Origin: Paenibacillus alba
Lineage (GTDB): Bacteria > Bacillota > Bacilli > Paenibacillales > NBRC-103111
Assembly (NCBI RefSeq): GCF_013204855.1
Contig: NZ_JABMKZ010000006.1
Location: 1-64,000, forward strand
Length of the DNA: 64,000 nucleotides
Direction: 5' to 3'
This document shows, in pieces, positions 38,435 to 48,618 of the stretch; the stretch's first letter is position 1; each line of letters opens with the position of its first letter. Under the pieces are notes generated by a model that made no database searches, was not told the origin of the DNA, and saw only the letters and a program-made list of their open reading frames with translations. Position numbers and translations under genes: made by a program.

Positions 38435-39220
38435 ATGAATGAGATTCATGGACAGGAACACGCAAGTCTGAACTTTTTGGATGTTAGTAAAACCATTGGT
38501 TCTGCGAACATCTTAACAGAACTAACTTTCAAAGTACCTGTTAAACGTATCGTGGGCTTCTTGGGACCTAATGGAGCTGGTAAAACTACGACTTTGCTAA
38601 TTGCTGCTGGTTTAAATCGTCCGACCTCAGGTCGTGTGTGGATTGACGGAATTGACATGCAATCACAGTGGAAAGAAGCGAAAGCAAGGGTTGCTTATAT
38701 TGCTGAGCATCCTTTGTTATTCGAAGAATTAACTGGGAAAGAGTTTTTGAGGTTCCATTGCGATTTATTTGGGCTGCATCTAGCCAAGCACGACATTTCA
38801 GAGAAATCCGAACAGTTCCAGTTGACGAATGAACTCGATAAATACATCAAACATTATTCACTAGGAAATAAAAAGAAGTTAGCACTGCTTGCCTGTTTGC
38901 TGAGACAACCCAAATTGCTGCTCTTGGATGAATATATTTCTGGGTTGGATCCCATAAGTTCACTAAGCATTCGTTCCATTCTTACGGATTATGCAGCAAA
39001 CCAAGGCTCTGTCCTGTTGTCCACTCATCAACTAGAGGTTGCCGAAAAATTTTGTGACGAATTTATCTTTATTGAAAAAGGCTGCATCGTAGATACAACC
39101 TCTCGTGATGAAATATTAGCGTCAAATAAGTCCCTTGAAGATTATTTTATTCATCAAATAGACCGCGTACGGTCAAACCAAGGAGACAATCATCCTCATG
39201 AAAATTTTGTGAAAATATGA
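38435..39220 (+). CDS. ABC transporter ATPase of the AT-rich island
   Basis: A 261-residue ATPase. Walker A is GPNGAGKTTTLL; the signature is degenerate, YSLGNKKKLALLACLL instead of LSGGQ; Walker B is LLLLDEYISGLDPIS, with Tyr where Pro is usual; the H-loop is LSTHQLEVAEKF. AGAGG is nine bases before ATG 38435; the ATG at 38429 is too close to that site. It pairs with the 590-residue permease upstream. A decayed gene follows after 16 bp. Confidence 0.9.
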   Translation: MNEIHGQEHASLNFLDVSKTIGSANILTELTFKVPVKRIVGFLGPNGAGKTTTLLIAAGLNRPTSGRVWIDGIDMQSQWKEAKARVAYIAEHPLLFEELTGKEFLRFHCDLFGLHLAKHDISEKSEQFQLTNELDKYIKHYSLGNKKKLALLACLLRQPKLLLLDEYISGLDPISSLSIRSILTDYAANQGSVLLSTHQLEVAEKFCDEFIFIEKGCIVDTTSRDEILASNKSLEDYFIHQIDRVRSNQGDNHPHENFVKI

Positions 39221-39236
39221 AAAGGGGAGGGCTTTA

Positions 39237-39555
39237 TTGCGGCGAAACTTTAATGATTGGAGTAGAACTAATGAGCCCAATCGAACCTACATCAAATATA
39301 AAGACTACATTTAGCCAAAGTTTTCTTGATTTTGTGGCCGTTATCTAATCGCCAACTCTAACATTCAAAAAAATAGATGCAAACAACCGATTGATTTTAA
39401 CGAATGAAATTCAGACATTGCTGTATCAAGGGCAAATCGTAATACCAACTTTAGCTGCACAGATACTCAAAATTGTAATTACTTTTTTCTCCGAAATTGC
39501 ATCTATTCAATCAATCACAAGCTTTTCATTAAAGTGTTATCTGGAGTTGATTTGA
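39237..39555 (+). pseudogene. Decayed gene following the ABC genes
   Basis: A TTG with GGGGAGGG just upstream opens a frame (begins RRNFNDWSRTNEPNRTY) that stops after about 25 codons. Another frame, with an in-frame TAA near 39346, then gives a coherent stretch (KKIDANNRLILTNEIQTLLY, later QILKIVITFFSEIASI) and ends in TGATG overlapping the next start. At least one frameshift and one stop break it. The family is not recognised; the second half could be a membrane-associated protein. Confidence 0.5.
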
Positions 39556-39729
39556 TGGAAATATGGACATATTGGCTAATTGGTCTTGGAATAGCAACAG
39601 TAGCAAGTAGTTGGGACAACTCTCTTATTCATGCTGCTAGATATAATGCTTACTGTTTGGTAGGTTCTTATTTTAGTGAAAATTATTGTTCCAACGATAA
39701 TTTTTCAGGGAATTAGAGAGGAGTCATAG
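39555..39729 (+). pseudogene. Decayed small membrane protein gene
   Basis: ATG 39555 with CTGGAG upstream starts MEIWTYWLIGLGIATVA. One base out of frame the hydrophobic character continues (GTTLLFMLLDIMLT, a TAG, then VLILVKIIVPTIIFQGIREE) to a stop at 39729, one base before the next gene's ATG. In its own frame the protein turns polar and ends at 39716. One frameshift and one nonsense codon would explain this. Confidence 0.5.
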
Positions 39730-39730
39730 A

Positions 39731-39886
39731 ATGCGAAAACTGTACACAATCATTTTAGTTGTTTCAACTTGCATGTTTTTAATTATTCTCTGTACTCCAT
39801 TACTGAATTTTAGAGCGGCACAATTAGTTTTAATGCTATCTGGTGCTTTTATGGCTTCTGCAATTATGAATGTATTCAAGAGATAA
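39731..39886 (+). CDS. 51-residue membrane peptide
   Basis: The peptide begins MRKLYTIILVVSTCMFLIIL, a hydrophobic helix with two basic residues in front, and a second hydrophobic stretch (AAQLVLMLSGAFMASAIM) follows. GAGAGGAG lies seven bases ahead of the ATG. It looks intact, unlike the two genes before it. No family recognised. Confidence 0.55.
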   Translation: MRKLYTIILVVSTCMFLIILCTPLLNFRAAQLVLMLSGAFMASAIMNVFKR

Positions 39887-39963
39887 TAAGGAGTCCTTAG
39901 GTTTGGTTGGTGTTAAGTCTCAAATATTCATTGCATACAGATCCAAAGTTAAAGGCGGAAATT

Positions 39964-40179
39964 ATGAAGAAAAAGTGGTTAGTAACCATTATTGGCATTG
40001 GTATTTTAAGCATAGTGGGACTATATGTATTTTTAATAACAAAATCAAAAATTCCGGTGCCACGCGGGGAAGTATATGGAATTTCTGAGATATGTGCACA
40101 ACTCTGGCCAAGCTTATTTGTTTTGGTTATAAAAAAGCAAATTATGCATATCTATTTATTTACAACTTCAAAATGTTAA
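39964..40179 (+). CDS. Possible small membrane-anchored protein, perhaps truncated
   Basis: A 71-residue frame starting MKKKWLVTIIGIGILSIVGL, a typical signal anchor, with AAAGGCGGAA upstream. Residues after about 45 are encoded at and beyond the 15-bp repeat at 40094 and look unrelated to the first half. The first part may be the start of a longer gene cut off by the event that set the island's right edge. Confidence 0.4.
   Translation: MKKKWLVTIIGIGILSIVGLYVFLITKSKIPVPRGEVYGISEICAQLWPSLFVLVIKKQIMHIYLFTTSKC
40094..40108 (+). repeat. Right copy of 15-bp direct repeat
   Basis: Identical to 35495-35509. It lies inside the possible truncated gene at 39964 and just before the intact MgtC gene. 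Confidence 0.4.
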
Positions 40180-40218
40180 GATATTGTAAAGCTATCTAAC
40201 ATAGAGGAGACAACAACG

Positions 40219-40905
40219 ATGATGCTGTCGGTAGATGTGCATGATTTAATGAAATTAGGAATCGCAGCTATTTTCGGTTTAATCATTGGGCTGGAACGGG
40301 AAATCAGAAATAAACCTCTTGGACTCAAAACTTCTTTGGTCATATGTCTAAGCAGCTGCTTGCTGACGATTGTATCTATTGAATCTGCGAATAAATATGC
40401 GGTACCTGGCCTGCACGTCATGGACCCGATGCGGCTTGCGGCGCAAGTGGTCAGCGGGATCGGATTTATTGGCGCAGGGGTCATTCTTCGGAAGCATAAT
40501 GATGTTATTATCGGATTAACAACGGCGGCGATGATCTGGGGAGCGGCAGGACTGGGGATTGCCGTTGGGGCTGGGTTCTTTGTTGAAGCGTTTTTTGGAC
40601 TGCTGCTGATTATGGCCAGTGTAGTTGTTTTGCCATACTATATTAAGAAAATGGGACCAAGACCGCTGTTGATGAAAGATTTGCGCGTCAGGCTCGTAGT
40701 GTCGCATGAGGGCAATTTAACGACTATCATTAAGGACATTATTGCCAGAGGGTACAAAATGAAAAGTGTACACATTAAAGAGCTTAATCATGAACTGCAG
40801 GAGCTCAATTTTGTCGTTTTCATTGACCGCAAGTATGCTTCGGAAGTATATGATGAGCTTAAGAGCATGACGTATATTGAATTCGCCGAAGTTGAGACGC
40901 TATAG
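40219..40905 (+). CDS. MgtC/SapB family membrane protein
   Basis: A 228-residue protein. Residues 1-140 form the MgtC membrane domain, with the hallmarks IIGLEREIRNKPLGLKTS, ESANKYAVPGLHVMDPMRLA, VVSGIGFIGAGVILR and GLTTAAMIWGAAGLG. The C-terminal 80 residues form an ACT-like soluble domain. MgtC proteins support survival at low magnesium and modulate membrane ATPases; they are not transporters in a strict sense. GAGGAG precedes ATGATG. A terminator follows. Confidence 0.93.
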   Translation: MMLSVDVHDLMKLGIAAIFGLIIGLEREIRNKPLGLKTSLVICLSSCLLTIVSIESANKYAVPGLHVMDPMRLAAQVVSGIGFIGAGVILRKHNDVIIGLTTAAMIWGAAGLGIAVGAGFFVEAFFGLLLIMASVVVLPYYIKKMGPRPLLMKDLRVRLVVSHEGNLTTIIKDIIARGYKMKSVHIKELNHELQELNFVVFIDRKYASEVYDELKSMTYIEFAEVETL

Positions 40906-40910
40906 AAGAT

Positions 40911-40953
40911 AGGGATTGGAGCAGCGCCAAGTGCGCGTTCTGATCCCTTTTTG
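40911..40953 (+). terminator. Terminator after the MgtC gene
   Basis: AGGGAT pairs with ATCCCT around an inner GCGC/GCGC stem, then TTTTTG. The remaining 40954-41201 shows no gene I can support. Confidence 0.7.
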
Positions 40954-41201
40954 TTTGGGTCTTGTATAAACTGCGGCCTAGGTGGGGAAACACTTTCACG
41001 GCAAGTTTGGCCTTAATCGTATCCACGGCAGCGCCGAATTGCGAATAAGAGGAGTCGCCTGAACCCAAATGCGAATGTGGTGAGAATAAATATATTTTGT
41101 TCGAATGAGCAGCAGGGAAGGACTATACGACTTTGAGGAAGAAATCATGATACAATATCGAAACATGAACTTAACGCAGCCTACGGAAAAGGGGAACTGG
41201 C

Positions 41202-42386
41202 ATGGAGGATATTCATCTGCATTTGAAAAACCTAGGTTTCACCGATCTGGAAGCCAAGTGCCTGCATGTGCTTGCCGAATGCGGCACGCAAACAGGCTAT
41301 GAAATAGCCAAGCAGCTTGGCGTGTCACGTTCGAACGTCTATTCCGCGCTGCTGAAGCTAGCGGAGAAGGGCGCGGTGCTCACCAGTCACGGTGAGCCTA
41401 CGCACTACCAAAGCGTGCCAATCGAGGAGATTGGCGAGCGGGTGGAGGCGGAGCTGCTGGCGTCGATCCGCTACGTGAAGGAGCATATGCCGAAGCAGGG
41501 TGCGCATCGTTCGGAGTACTTCAGCTTGGAGGGCGATGCGAAGGTTCTCGATCGGATTCGTGTGGAGCTGAGAAAGGCGAAGGAGGAAGTGCTCTGTGAC
41601 CTGTGGACGCATGAAGCGCAGCTGTTGAAGGAAGAACTGCTGCAGGTGCCGGCGCAAGGCGTGCGCTTGCTTGTTTCGACGATTGGCGATGCCGTACCGA
41701 TGAGCGGGGTACATCAGTTCCTGCATAAGCGCGATGCGGGGCGGAGTGAGCGCAAAGGACGGAAGTTTACGCTGCTTATCGATCGCAAGCTGGCTATTAT
41801 CGGCACACGAGGCGGCGATGAGCCGACACTTGCCATGCTGACGGAGCATCCAGCGATGGTGGAGGTGCTGTCGAACAGCTTTTGGCGCGAAGTGGTGATC
41901 TATGAGCTGCAGCAAGATATGGGCGGGAAACTGGAAGATAAATACGGGAAAAATTTCAAGAAAATCATCCAGAAATATACTGAGGGAAAAGAAAAAGATA
42001 GTCAGCCGGGCATCGTTGGGACGTCGCCTGAAGGCAAGTCCACGGAGAGCAAGGCTCCCGAAGGCAGGGCACAGGAAAGCAAAAGCAGCGAGAGTAAGTT
42101 TCCGGCTGGTAAGTCCAGCGAAGGTAAAGCGCTCGAAGGACTGGCGGATGAAGGCAAAAGCGGTGGAAGTAAGAGTAATGAAAGTAAGAGCGATGGAAGT
42201 AAAGGCAATGAAGGCAAAAGCGATGGAAGTAAAGGCAATGAAAGCAAAAGCGATGGAAGTAAAGGCAATGAAAGCAAAAGCGATGGAAGTAGAAGCAATG
42301 AAAGTAAAAGCAATGAAAGTAAATCTAACGAAGAAAAGCCGAAAGAAGGCAAAGCTGGCGAAGGAAAGAGGAAGAAGAAGAAATGA
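41202..42386 (+). CDS. TrmB-like transcriptional regulator with repetitive tail
   Basis: A 394-residue protein. The first 80 residues are a TrmB-type winged helix (LKNLGFTDLEAKCLHVLAE, then EIAKQLGVSRSNVYSALLKL). Residues 100-250 match the TrmB effector or phospholipase D-like region. From about residue 265 the chain turns into a low-complexity tail of Ser, Glu, Lys, Gly, Asn and Asp with a repeat of ten residues (SKSDGSKGNE) and ends in a run of Lys. The tail is encoded by near-perfect 30-bp repeats at about 42170-42330. Such a tail is not usual for TrmB proteins. It overlaps the HD gene by four bases. Confidence 0.85.
   Translation: MEDIHLHLKNLGFTDLEAKCLHVLAECGTQTGYEIAKQLGVSRSNVYSALLKLAEKGAVLTSHGEPTHYQSVPIEEIGERVEAELLASIRYVKEHMPKQGAHRSEYFSLEGDAKVLDRIRVELRKAKEEVLCDLWTHEAQLLKEELLQVPAQGVRLLVSTIGDAVPMSGVHQFLHKRDAGRSERKGRKFTLLIDRKLAIIGTRGGDEPTLAMLTEHPAMVEVLSNSFWREVVIYELQQDMGGKLEDKYGKNFKKIIQKYTEGKEKDSQPGIVGTSPEGKSTESKAPEGRAQESKSSESKFPAGKSSEGKALEGLADEGKSGGSKSNESKSDGSKGNEGKSDGSKGNESKSDGSKGNESKSDGSRSNESKSNESKSNEEKPKEGKAGEGKRKKKK
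42170..42330 (+). repeat. 30-bp coding tandem repeat in the TrmB-like gene
   Basis: The unit AAAAGCGATGGAAGTAAAGG with a ten-base partner GCAATGAAAG repeats several times with single changes. The period is a multiple of three, so insertion or loss of a unit keeps the frame. All three forward frames are open for much of it. Confidence 0.75.
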
Positions 42387-43063
42387 CGCTGCGTGACGGG
42401 GAATACTTGACGAGAGAACAGCAAGAGCACATCTTACTCGCGGCGGAGGCGCTCGTGAAGGAAAAGCTGGAACGCGATAGCAGCGGCCACGACTGGTGGC
42501 ACATTTATCGCGTCGTGCAGACGACGAAGCGCATCGCCGCCCAGGAGGGCGCCGACGCTTTCGTCTGCGAGCTTGCGGCGCTGCTTCACGACGTCGTCGA
42601 CGAGAAGCTGAACGCCGATCCAGCCGCCGCGCAGCGCGAGCTGGAAGCGTGGCTGGCCGCCAGCGGCACGCCGGCGGCGGACGTGCTCCATGTGCTGGAA
42701 ATCATCAGCACCATGTCGTTCAAGGGCGGCGCGCGTCCCCCGATGCGCACGCTCGAAGGCCAGGTCGTGCAGGATGCCGACCGGTTGGATGCCATAGGCG
42801 CGGTGGGAATCTCCCGCGTCTTCGCCTACTCGGGCTGGAAAGGCCGCCCGATTCACGATCCTTCCGTCACCGCGCGCGAGCAGATGACGGAAGCGGAGTA
42901 TCGCGCTGGCAACGATACCGCGATCAATCATTTTTATGAGAAGCTCCTGAAGCTGAAGGAGCTTATGAATACGACTTATGCACGCCAGTTGGCTGAGGAG
43001 CGGCACCGCTTCATGGAGCAGTATTTGGAGCAGTTTGATATGGAATGGGAAGGCCTGCGTTAG
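42383..43063 (+). CDS. HD domain phosphohydrolase (YpgQ/YedJ-like)
   Basis: A 226-residue HD-domain protein. Metal ligands are in GHDWWHIYRV near residue 35, LLHDVVDEK near 67 and QDADRLDAIGAVGI near 130, the pattern of the YedJ/YpgQ group, whose members hydrolyse nucleotides in vitro. It is soluble and cytoplasmic. Translation is coupled to the TrmB-like gene. The DNA is noticeably GC-rich in the first two thirds. A terminator overlaps the stop codon. Confidence 0.9.
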   Translation: MTLRDGEYLTREQQEHILLAAEALVKEKLERDSSGHDWWHIYRVVQTTKRIAAQEGADAFVCELAALLHDVVDEKLNADPAAAQRELEAWLAASGTPAADVLHVLEIISTMSFKGGARPPMRTLEGQVVQDADRLDAIGAVGISRVFAYSGWKGRPIHDPSVTAREQMTEAEYRAGNDTAINHFYEKLLKLKELMNTTYARQLAEERHRFMEQYLEQFDMEWEGLR

Positions 43064-43077
43064 GCCTTCTTTTTTTG
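43050..43077 (+). terminator. Terminator overlapping the HD gene stop
   Basis: AAGGCCT pairs with AGGCCTT over a five-base loop, then CTTTTTTT. Confidence 0.88.
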
Positions 43078-43098
43078 CGCTGTGTGACCTATGTAAAC

Positions 43099-43148
43099 AA
43101 AAGAACCTCTATCCACGTTTTTTTATTCGTGGGGTTGAGGTTCTTTTT
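43099..43148. terminator. Second terminator-like hairpin
   Basis: AAAAGAACCTC pairs with GAGGTTCTTTTT with an inner CCACG/CGTGG stem. It is roughly symmetric and may end the collagen-like gene transcript on the minus strand. Confidence 0.7.
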
Positions 43149-43169
43149 GCAGCAATTTGCCTAGTCATG

Positions 43170-43405
43170 TGGTAGATAATTCAGTTTAGGAAACTTGTTT
43201 CGTGTAATTTTCTAGTTAGGGGAACTAGGATACGCTATTTACATGAATTTGCTCAAAATATGGGTTGAGGCGGAACTAGGGTACGCAATTAGGCTGGTTT
43301 TTGCTTCTGGAGCGTGTTTTTGCAACAAATAAGGGACTGTAGTTCCGTGACATGCGTGTATTATCCTTATTTGCTCAAATTAGCGGATCGTAGTTCCTCC
43401 TTTTC
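43170..43405. repeat. GGAACTA-type intergenic repeats
   Basis: GGAACTAGGATACGC near 43219 and GGAACTAGGGTACGC near 43272 are direct copies 53 bp apart. TGTAGTTCC near 43339 and CGTAGTTCC near 43391 are related copies on the opposite strand, and a run like TTTGCTCAAA accompanies several of them. This is a third palindrome family, unlike those at the window ends. Confidence 0.55.
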
Positions 43406-43410
43406 CAACA

Positions 43411-45393
<1,983 letters not shown>

Positions 45394-45495
45394 TGCCTTC
45401 GCCTCCATATATCAAGTGTTCTATCAACATATGAAATTAGTTGGATATTGGCGAAGGCATCTATCTGATGCCCTGAAAAATTCCGCTTCTTTTTA

Positions 45496-46323
45496 CTATT
45501 CAAAAGAAGGCTTCGTCAACGGACAATTCGGCAACGCCAGAATTTCTGCATCATAGGTCGCAAGCTTTCGCAAAAAGTAGCAGGTCTCCGGCAAATGATG
45601 CTCGAGAAACCGCAGGGTTAACCGGCTGAGCAGCTCGGTATGTTGGTATTCTTGAATGACACCTTCGACGACACGGTAAAAGCCGATAACGGTTTCGGCG
45701 ACTTGCCTTGCAAATTTCTGCTGGGCAGGAAAATTGGGCGCAGTGAAGCGGAGAAAGCCGCGTATGGCTGTATTTTTGACAATATGCGAGCTGAACAGTT
45801 GTGCGTAGGCTTGGGTACTTTTGACAAGCTCCATTTCCGTAGGATCGAGATGGTTGCCGAGGAGCACAGCGTGACCGAGTTGATCCTCCAGCCACATTTC
45901 CATTAAGGTCACGAGGGGCAGGGGCTCATAAGGAATTCCGTTCATCCAATCGTCTAAAATGCGAATATATTCACCGTTTTCGAGCAAGGTTCCGTTAAAA
46001 TAAACAGGCGTTAAGGAAATGACGACTTTATTTTGAATGCGCAAATGCTGCATATAACCCTCGAACTGATAGTAACCGTGAACAACGGGGTAAACATCTT
46101 TAGAGAGTTGAATCATCGTTTGCGAGGAAACTGGCAAGGAGGGGTCCGTCATCAGGATGCGATTGCGGAGTTCCGTGAAGGCAGCGATATACCGTTTGGC
46201 CATGGCAATCCATTGCACTTCTTCGTTGGCAAGCGCCTCGTTCACAAAGATGGCGTGATCCTGCAAGATTTCCACCCAAAATAAATGCTCCTGCCAAGGT
46301 GTGATGTTCCCATTTAGGCTCAT
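45496..46323 (-). CDS. DUF2935 family protein
   Basis: A 275-residue helical protein. It opens ITPWQEHLFWVEILQDHAIF and later has EMWLEDQLGHAVLLGNHLDP, the two halves of DUF2935, each probably a four-helix bundle with conserved His and Glu that may bind metal. Function is unknown; it is widespread in spore-forming firmicutes. AGGAGG precedes the ATG. It lies between the collagen-like gene and the DUF445 gene, and no shared role is evident. Confidence 0.9.
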   Translation of the reverse strand: MSLNGNITPWQEHLFWVEILQDHAIFVNEALANEEVQWIAMAKRYIAAFTELRNRILMTDPSLPVSSQTMIQLSKDVYPVVHGYYQFEGYMQHLRIQNKVVISLTPVYFNGTLLENGEYIRILDDWMNGIPYEPLPLVTLMEMWLEDQLGHAVLLGNHLDPTEMELVKSTQAYAQLFSSHIVKNTAIRGFLRFTAPNFPAQQKFARQVAETVIGFYRVVEGVIQEYQHTELLSRLTLRFLEHHLPETCYFLRKLATYDAEILALPNCPLTKPSFE

Positions 46324-46481
46324 GGATCAAGTTCCTCCTATACATAAAACTTCGCAGAGTACCCACCGATATACGCATTACCGATGTGTATTCAGATGAC
46401 TTGGGATCGAGAACAGCTTTCGTCGTATTTTGTGGTAAAATAGAAGGAATGAGTTCACAAATCCGAGTAGAGAGAGATGTT

Positions 46482-47735
46482 ATGACCATGAAAAAAGAAG
46501 CAAAGTATATAGCGACAGTTTCTTTGGGGGTAATGGGAGCAGGCTTTTTGGCTACGCTGCCCGTATCTTCGACCCTTTGGGGAGGCTTCTTGCAAGGCGG
46601 TTTTGAAGCGGGGGTTGTTGGCGGCCTGGCCGATTGGTTTGCTGTCAGTGCCCTATTCCGCCATCCGTTAGGCATTCCAATTCCGCATACAGCGCTCTTG
46701 CCGAAGAATCGGGAGAAAATTACGAAAGCGCTTGTCTCCACGGTTGAGAATGAACTGCTTTCCAAAGAGACAATTAAAGCCCGTTTGCAGCAAATTCGTT
46801 TTCTTGAGCGTGGACTGGAGATTGCACAGACCCACTTGGATAACGCAGCGCTGCACAAAGGGCTGACTACGCTTGCTAAACAAGCGCTGAGCATGATTGA
46901 TTTGGAGAAATTGACACCGCTGCTTGCGGATGAAATCCATAAAGCGCTTCAGGACGTAGATACGAGCAAGCTCGTTCGTACGATTGTAGATACGATTGTC
47001 GAGGGCGGCTACGACGGCAAAACGTTCGATTTCGTCATCGACAAAGTGGAAGCATGGGCCATCAAGTCGGATACGCGCGATCAACTGGGTGCGATGGCAA
47101 TCAAAGCGTTCGAGGGGCTGCAATCCAATGGGTTTATGGCTTTTGCCGTGAATGCGTTCCTTGGTATGGTTAATGAGGAGAAGATCGGGGGCATTATTCA
47201 GAACTTTGTCCTTTCTTACATCGAGCAAATGCGGACCAAGAATCACCCGCGCAGAGAAACCGTTCTGGCTTTTATTCGCAATGAACTGAACAAGCTGGAG
47301 AGAAATCCGAAGCTGTTGGCTGAATTGGATGGCTTGAAGGCGAAGCTGCCTGGCATTCTGGATCTCGATGAGAAGCTTGCAGGGCTGTTGGAGCGATTGA
47401 AGGCCAAGGCAGAGGATTTCGTGGATCAGCCCGATTTTGCACCACAGTATGTTGTGCCAATTATTCGTAAAATGCTTGCCTCTGTGAAAGAGAATGCCGA
47501 TATGCTGCAGCGTGGCGAGCACTTCATCCAAGATCAAATCGCGGCATATTTGGAACAAAATCACAGTAAAATCGGTCAGCTTGTTCGAGAAAATCTGGAT
47601 AAACTGACGAATGAGAAACTGACCCAATTGATGGAAGACAAGCTGGGACAAGATTTGCAATGGATTCGAGTGAACGGGGCCATCTGCGGATTTATCATCG
47701 GACTTGGCTTGGCAGGATTAAAAATGTTGTTTTGA
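46482..47735 (+). CDS. DUF445 family membrane protein
   Basis: A 417-residue protein. A first membrane helix (ATVSLGVMGAGFLATLPV) is followed by the family stretch GGVVGGLADWFAVSALFRHP-like (seen as GVVGGLADWFAVSALFRH), a long helical middle part, and a last helix at the C-terminus (GFIIGLGLAGLKMLF). DUF445 proteins are inner membrane proteins of unknown role. I use ATG 46482 after AGAGAGATG; ATG 46488 is also possible, and the longer frame from 46386 has no binding site. Confidence 0.88.
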   Translation: MTMKKEAKYIATVSLGVMGAGFLATLPVSSTLWGGFLQGGFEAGVVGGLADWFAVSALFRHPLGIPIPHTALLPKNREKITKALVSTVENELLSKETIKARLQQIRFLERGLEIAQTHLDNAALHKGLTTLAKQALSMIDLEKLTPLLADEIHKALQDVDTSKLVRTIVDTIVEGGYDGKTFDFVIDKVEAWAIKSDTRDQLGAMAIKAFEGLQSNGFMAFAVNAFLGMVNEEKIGGIIQNFVLSYIEQMRTKNHPRRETVLAFIRNELNKLERNPKLLAELDGLKAKLPGILDLDEKLAGLLERLKAKAEDFVDQPDFAPQYVVPIIRKMLASVKENADMLQRGEHFIQDQIAAYLEQNHSKIGQLVRENLDKLTNEKLTQLMEDKLGQDLQWIRVNGAICGFIIGLGLAGLKMLF

Positions 47736-47778
47736 GGCGTGAACGACAACGGGACATACCCGAGTGGAGGTAAGCATT

Positions 47779-48618
47779 TTGATCGAGATAAAGGGAGTCA
47801 GCAAGACGTTCGTTCAGCGAATCGGCGGCAGTTATCAAGCGCTGGATAATATCACATTAACGATTAAAAAAGGTGAATTCGTTTCTTTGCTAGGACCATC
47901 CGGCTGCGGGAAATCCACGGTGCTGAATCTGGTTGCAGGCTTTGATACACAAAGTGAAGGCACGATTGAGATCGCTGGGAAAAAGGTGAACGGCGCAGGA
48001 GCAGACCGTGTTGTTGTTTTTCAAGAACACGGCCTGTTCCCGTGGCTGACTGTGCTGGATAATGTCGCTTTTGGGCTCAAGCAGAAAGGTATGGCCAAAA
48101 AAGAGCGTCATGAGCTGGCGATGGAGCAGATAAAAGCGGTGCATCTCAGTCGTTTCGCCGATCGGTACCCGCACGAGCTGTCCGGAGGCATGAAGCAGCG
48201 GGCAGCGATTGCCAGAGCGCTGGCGATGGACCCGGAGATTTTGCTGATGGATGAACCTTTTGCCGCGCTCGATGAGCAGACACGCCTTATTTTGCATAAG
48301 GAATTGGAAGAAATATGGATGCGTACGCGCAAAACGATCCTCTTCATTACCCATAACATCCGCGAATCGGTTATTCTTTCAGACCGCGTTCTTGTGATGT
48401 CCACCCGTCCTGGTACGATTAAAAAGGAGTTCGCTGTGCAGGCAGCGAGACCTCGGGATATGGCAGATCCGCTGCTCCATCATGTGGAGAATTCGATCAT
48501 GGACGCGCTGGCGGATGAGCTGGAGAAAGTGGTAAGGGAGGAGACGGGCGATGAGTACCGCATTAAGAAGAACGATTTTTCTGGTACTGCTTCTGATAGC
48601 TTGGGAGGCGGGATTTAG
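47779..48618 (+). CDS. NitT/TauT-type ABC importer ATPase (SsuB-like)
   Basis: A 279-residue ATPase. Walker A GPSGCGKSTVLNL, Q-loop VFQEHGLFPWLTVLDNVAFG, signature LSGGMKQRAAIARALAM, Walker B LLMDEPFAALDEQTR and H-loop FITHNIRESVILSD. The set is typical of ATPases for sulfonate, taurine, nitrate or pyrimidine precursor uptake. The start is the TTG at 47779, eight bases after GGAGG; the GTG at 47764 overlaps that site. Its 3' end overlaps the permease gene by 68 bp. Confidence 0.92.
   Translation: MIEIKGVSKTFVQRIGGSYQALDNITLTIKKGEFVSLLGPSGCGKSTVLNLVAGFDTQSEGTIEIAGKKVNGAGADRVVVFQEHGLFPWLTVLDNVAFGLKQKGMAKKERHELAMEQIKAVHLSRFADRYPHELSGGMKQRAAIARALAMDPEILLMDEPFAALDEQTRLILHKELEEIWMRTRKTILFITHNIRESVILSDRVLVMSTRPGTIKKEFAVQAARPRDMADPLLHHVENSIMDALADELEKVVREETGDEYRIKKNDFSGTASDSLGGGI

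Noticed and set aside
40859-41068. 69-codon minus-strand frame after the MgtC gene
   Set aside because: It crosses the terminator and the end of the MgtC gene, starts with TTG without a clear binding site and resembles nothing known to me.
41902-42396. Alternative forward frame through the TrmB tail
   Set aside because: Open only because the repeat lacks T-rich codons. It gives an Ala-Met-Lys repeat with no family match.
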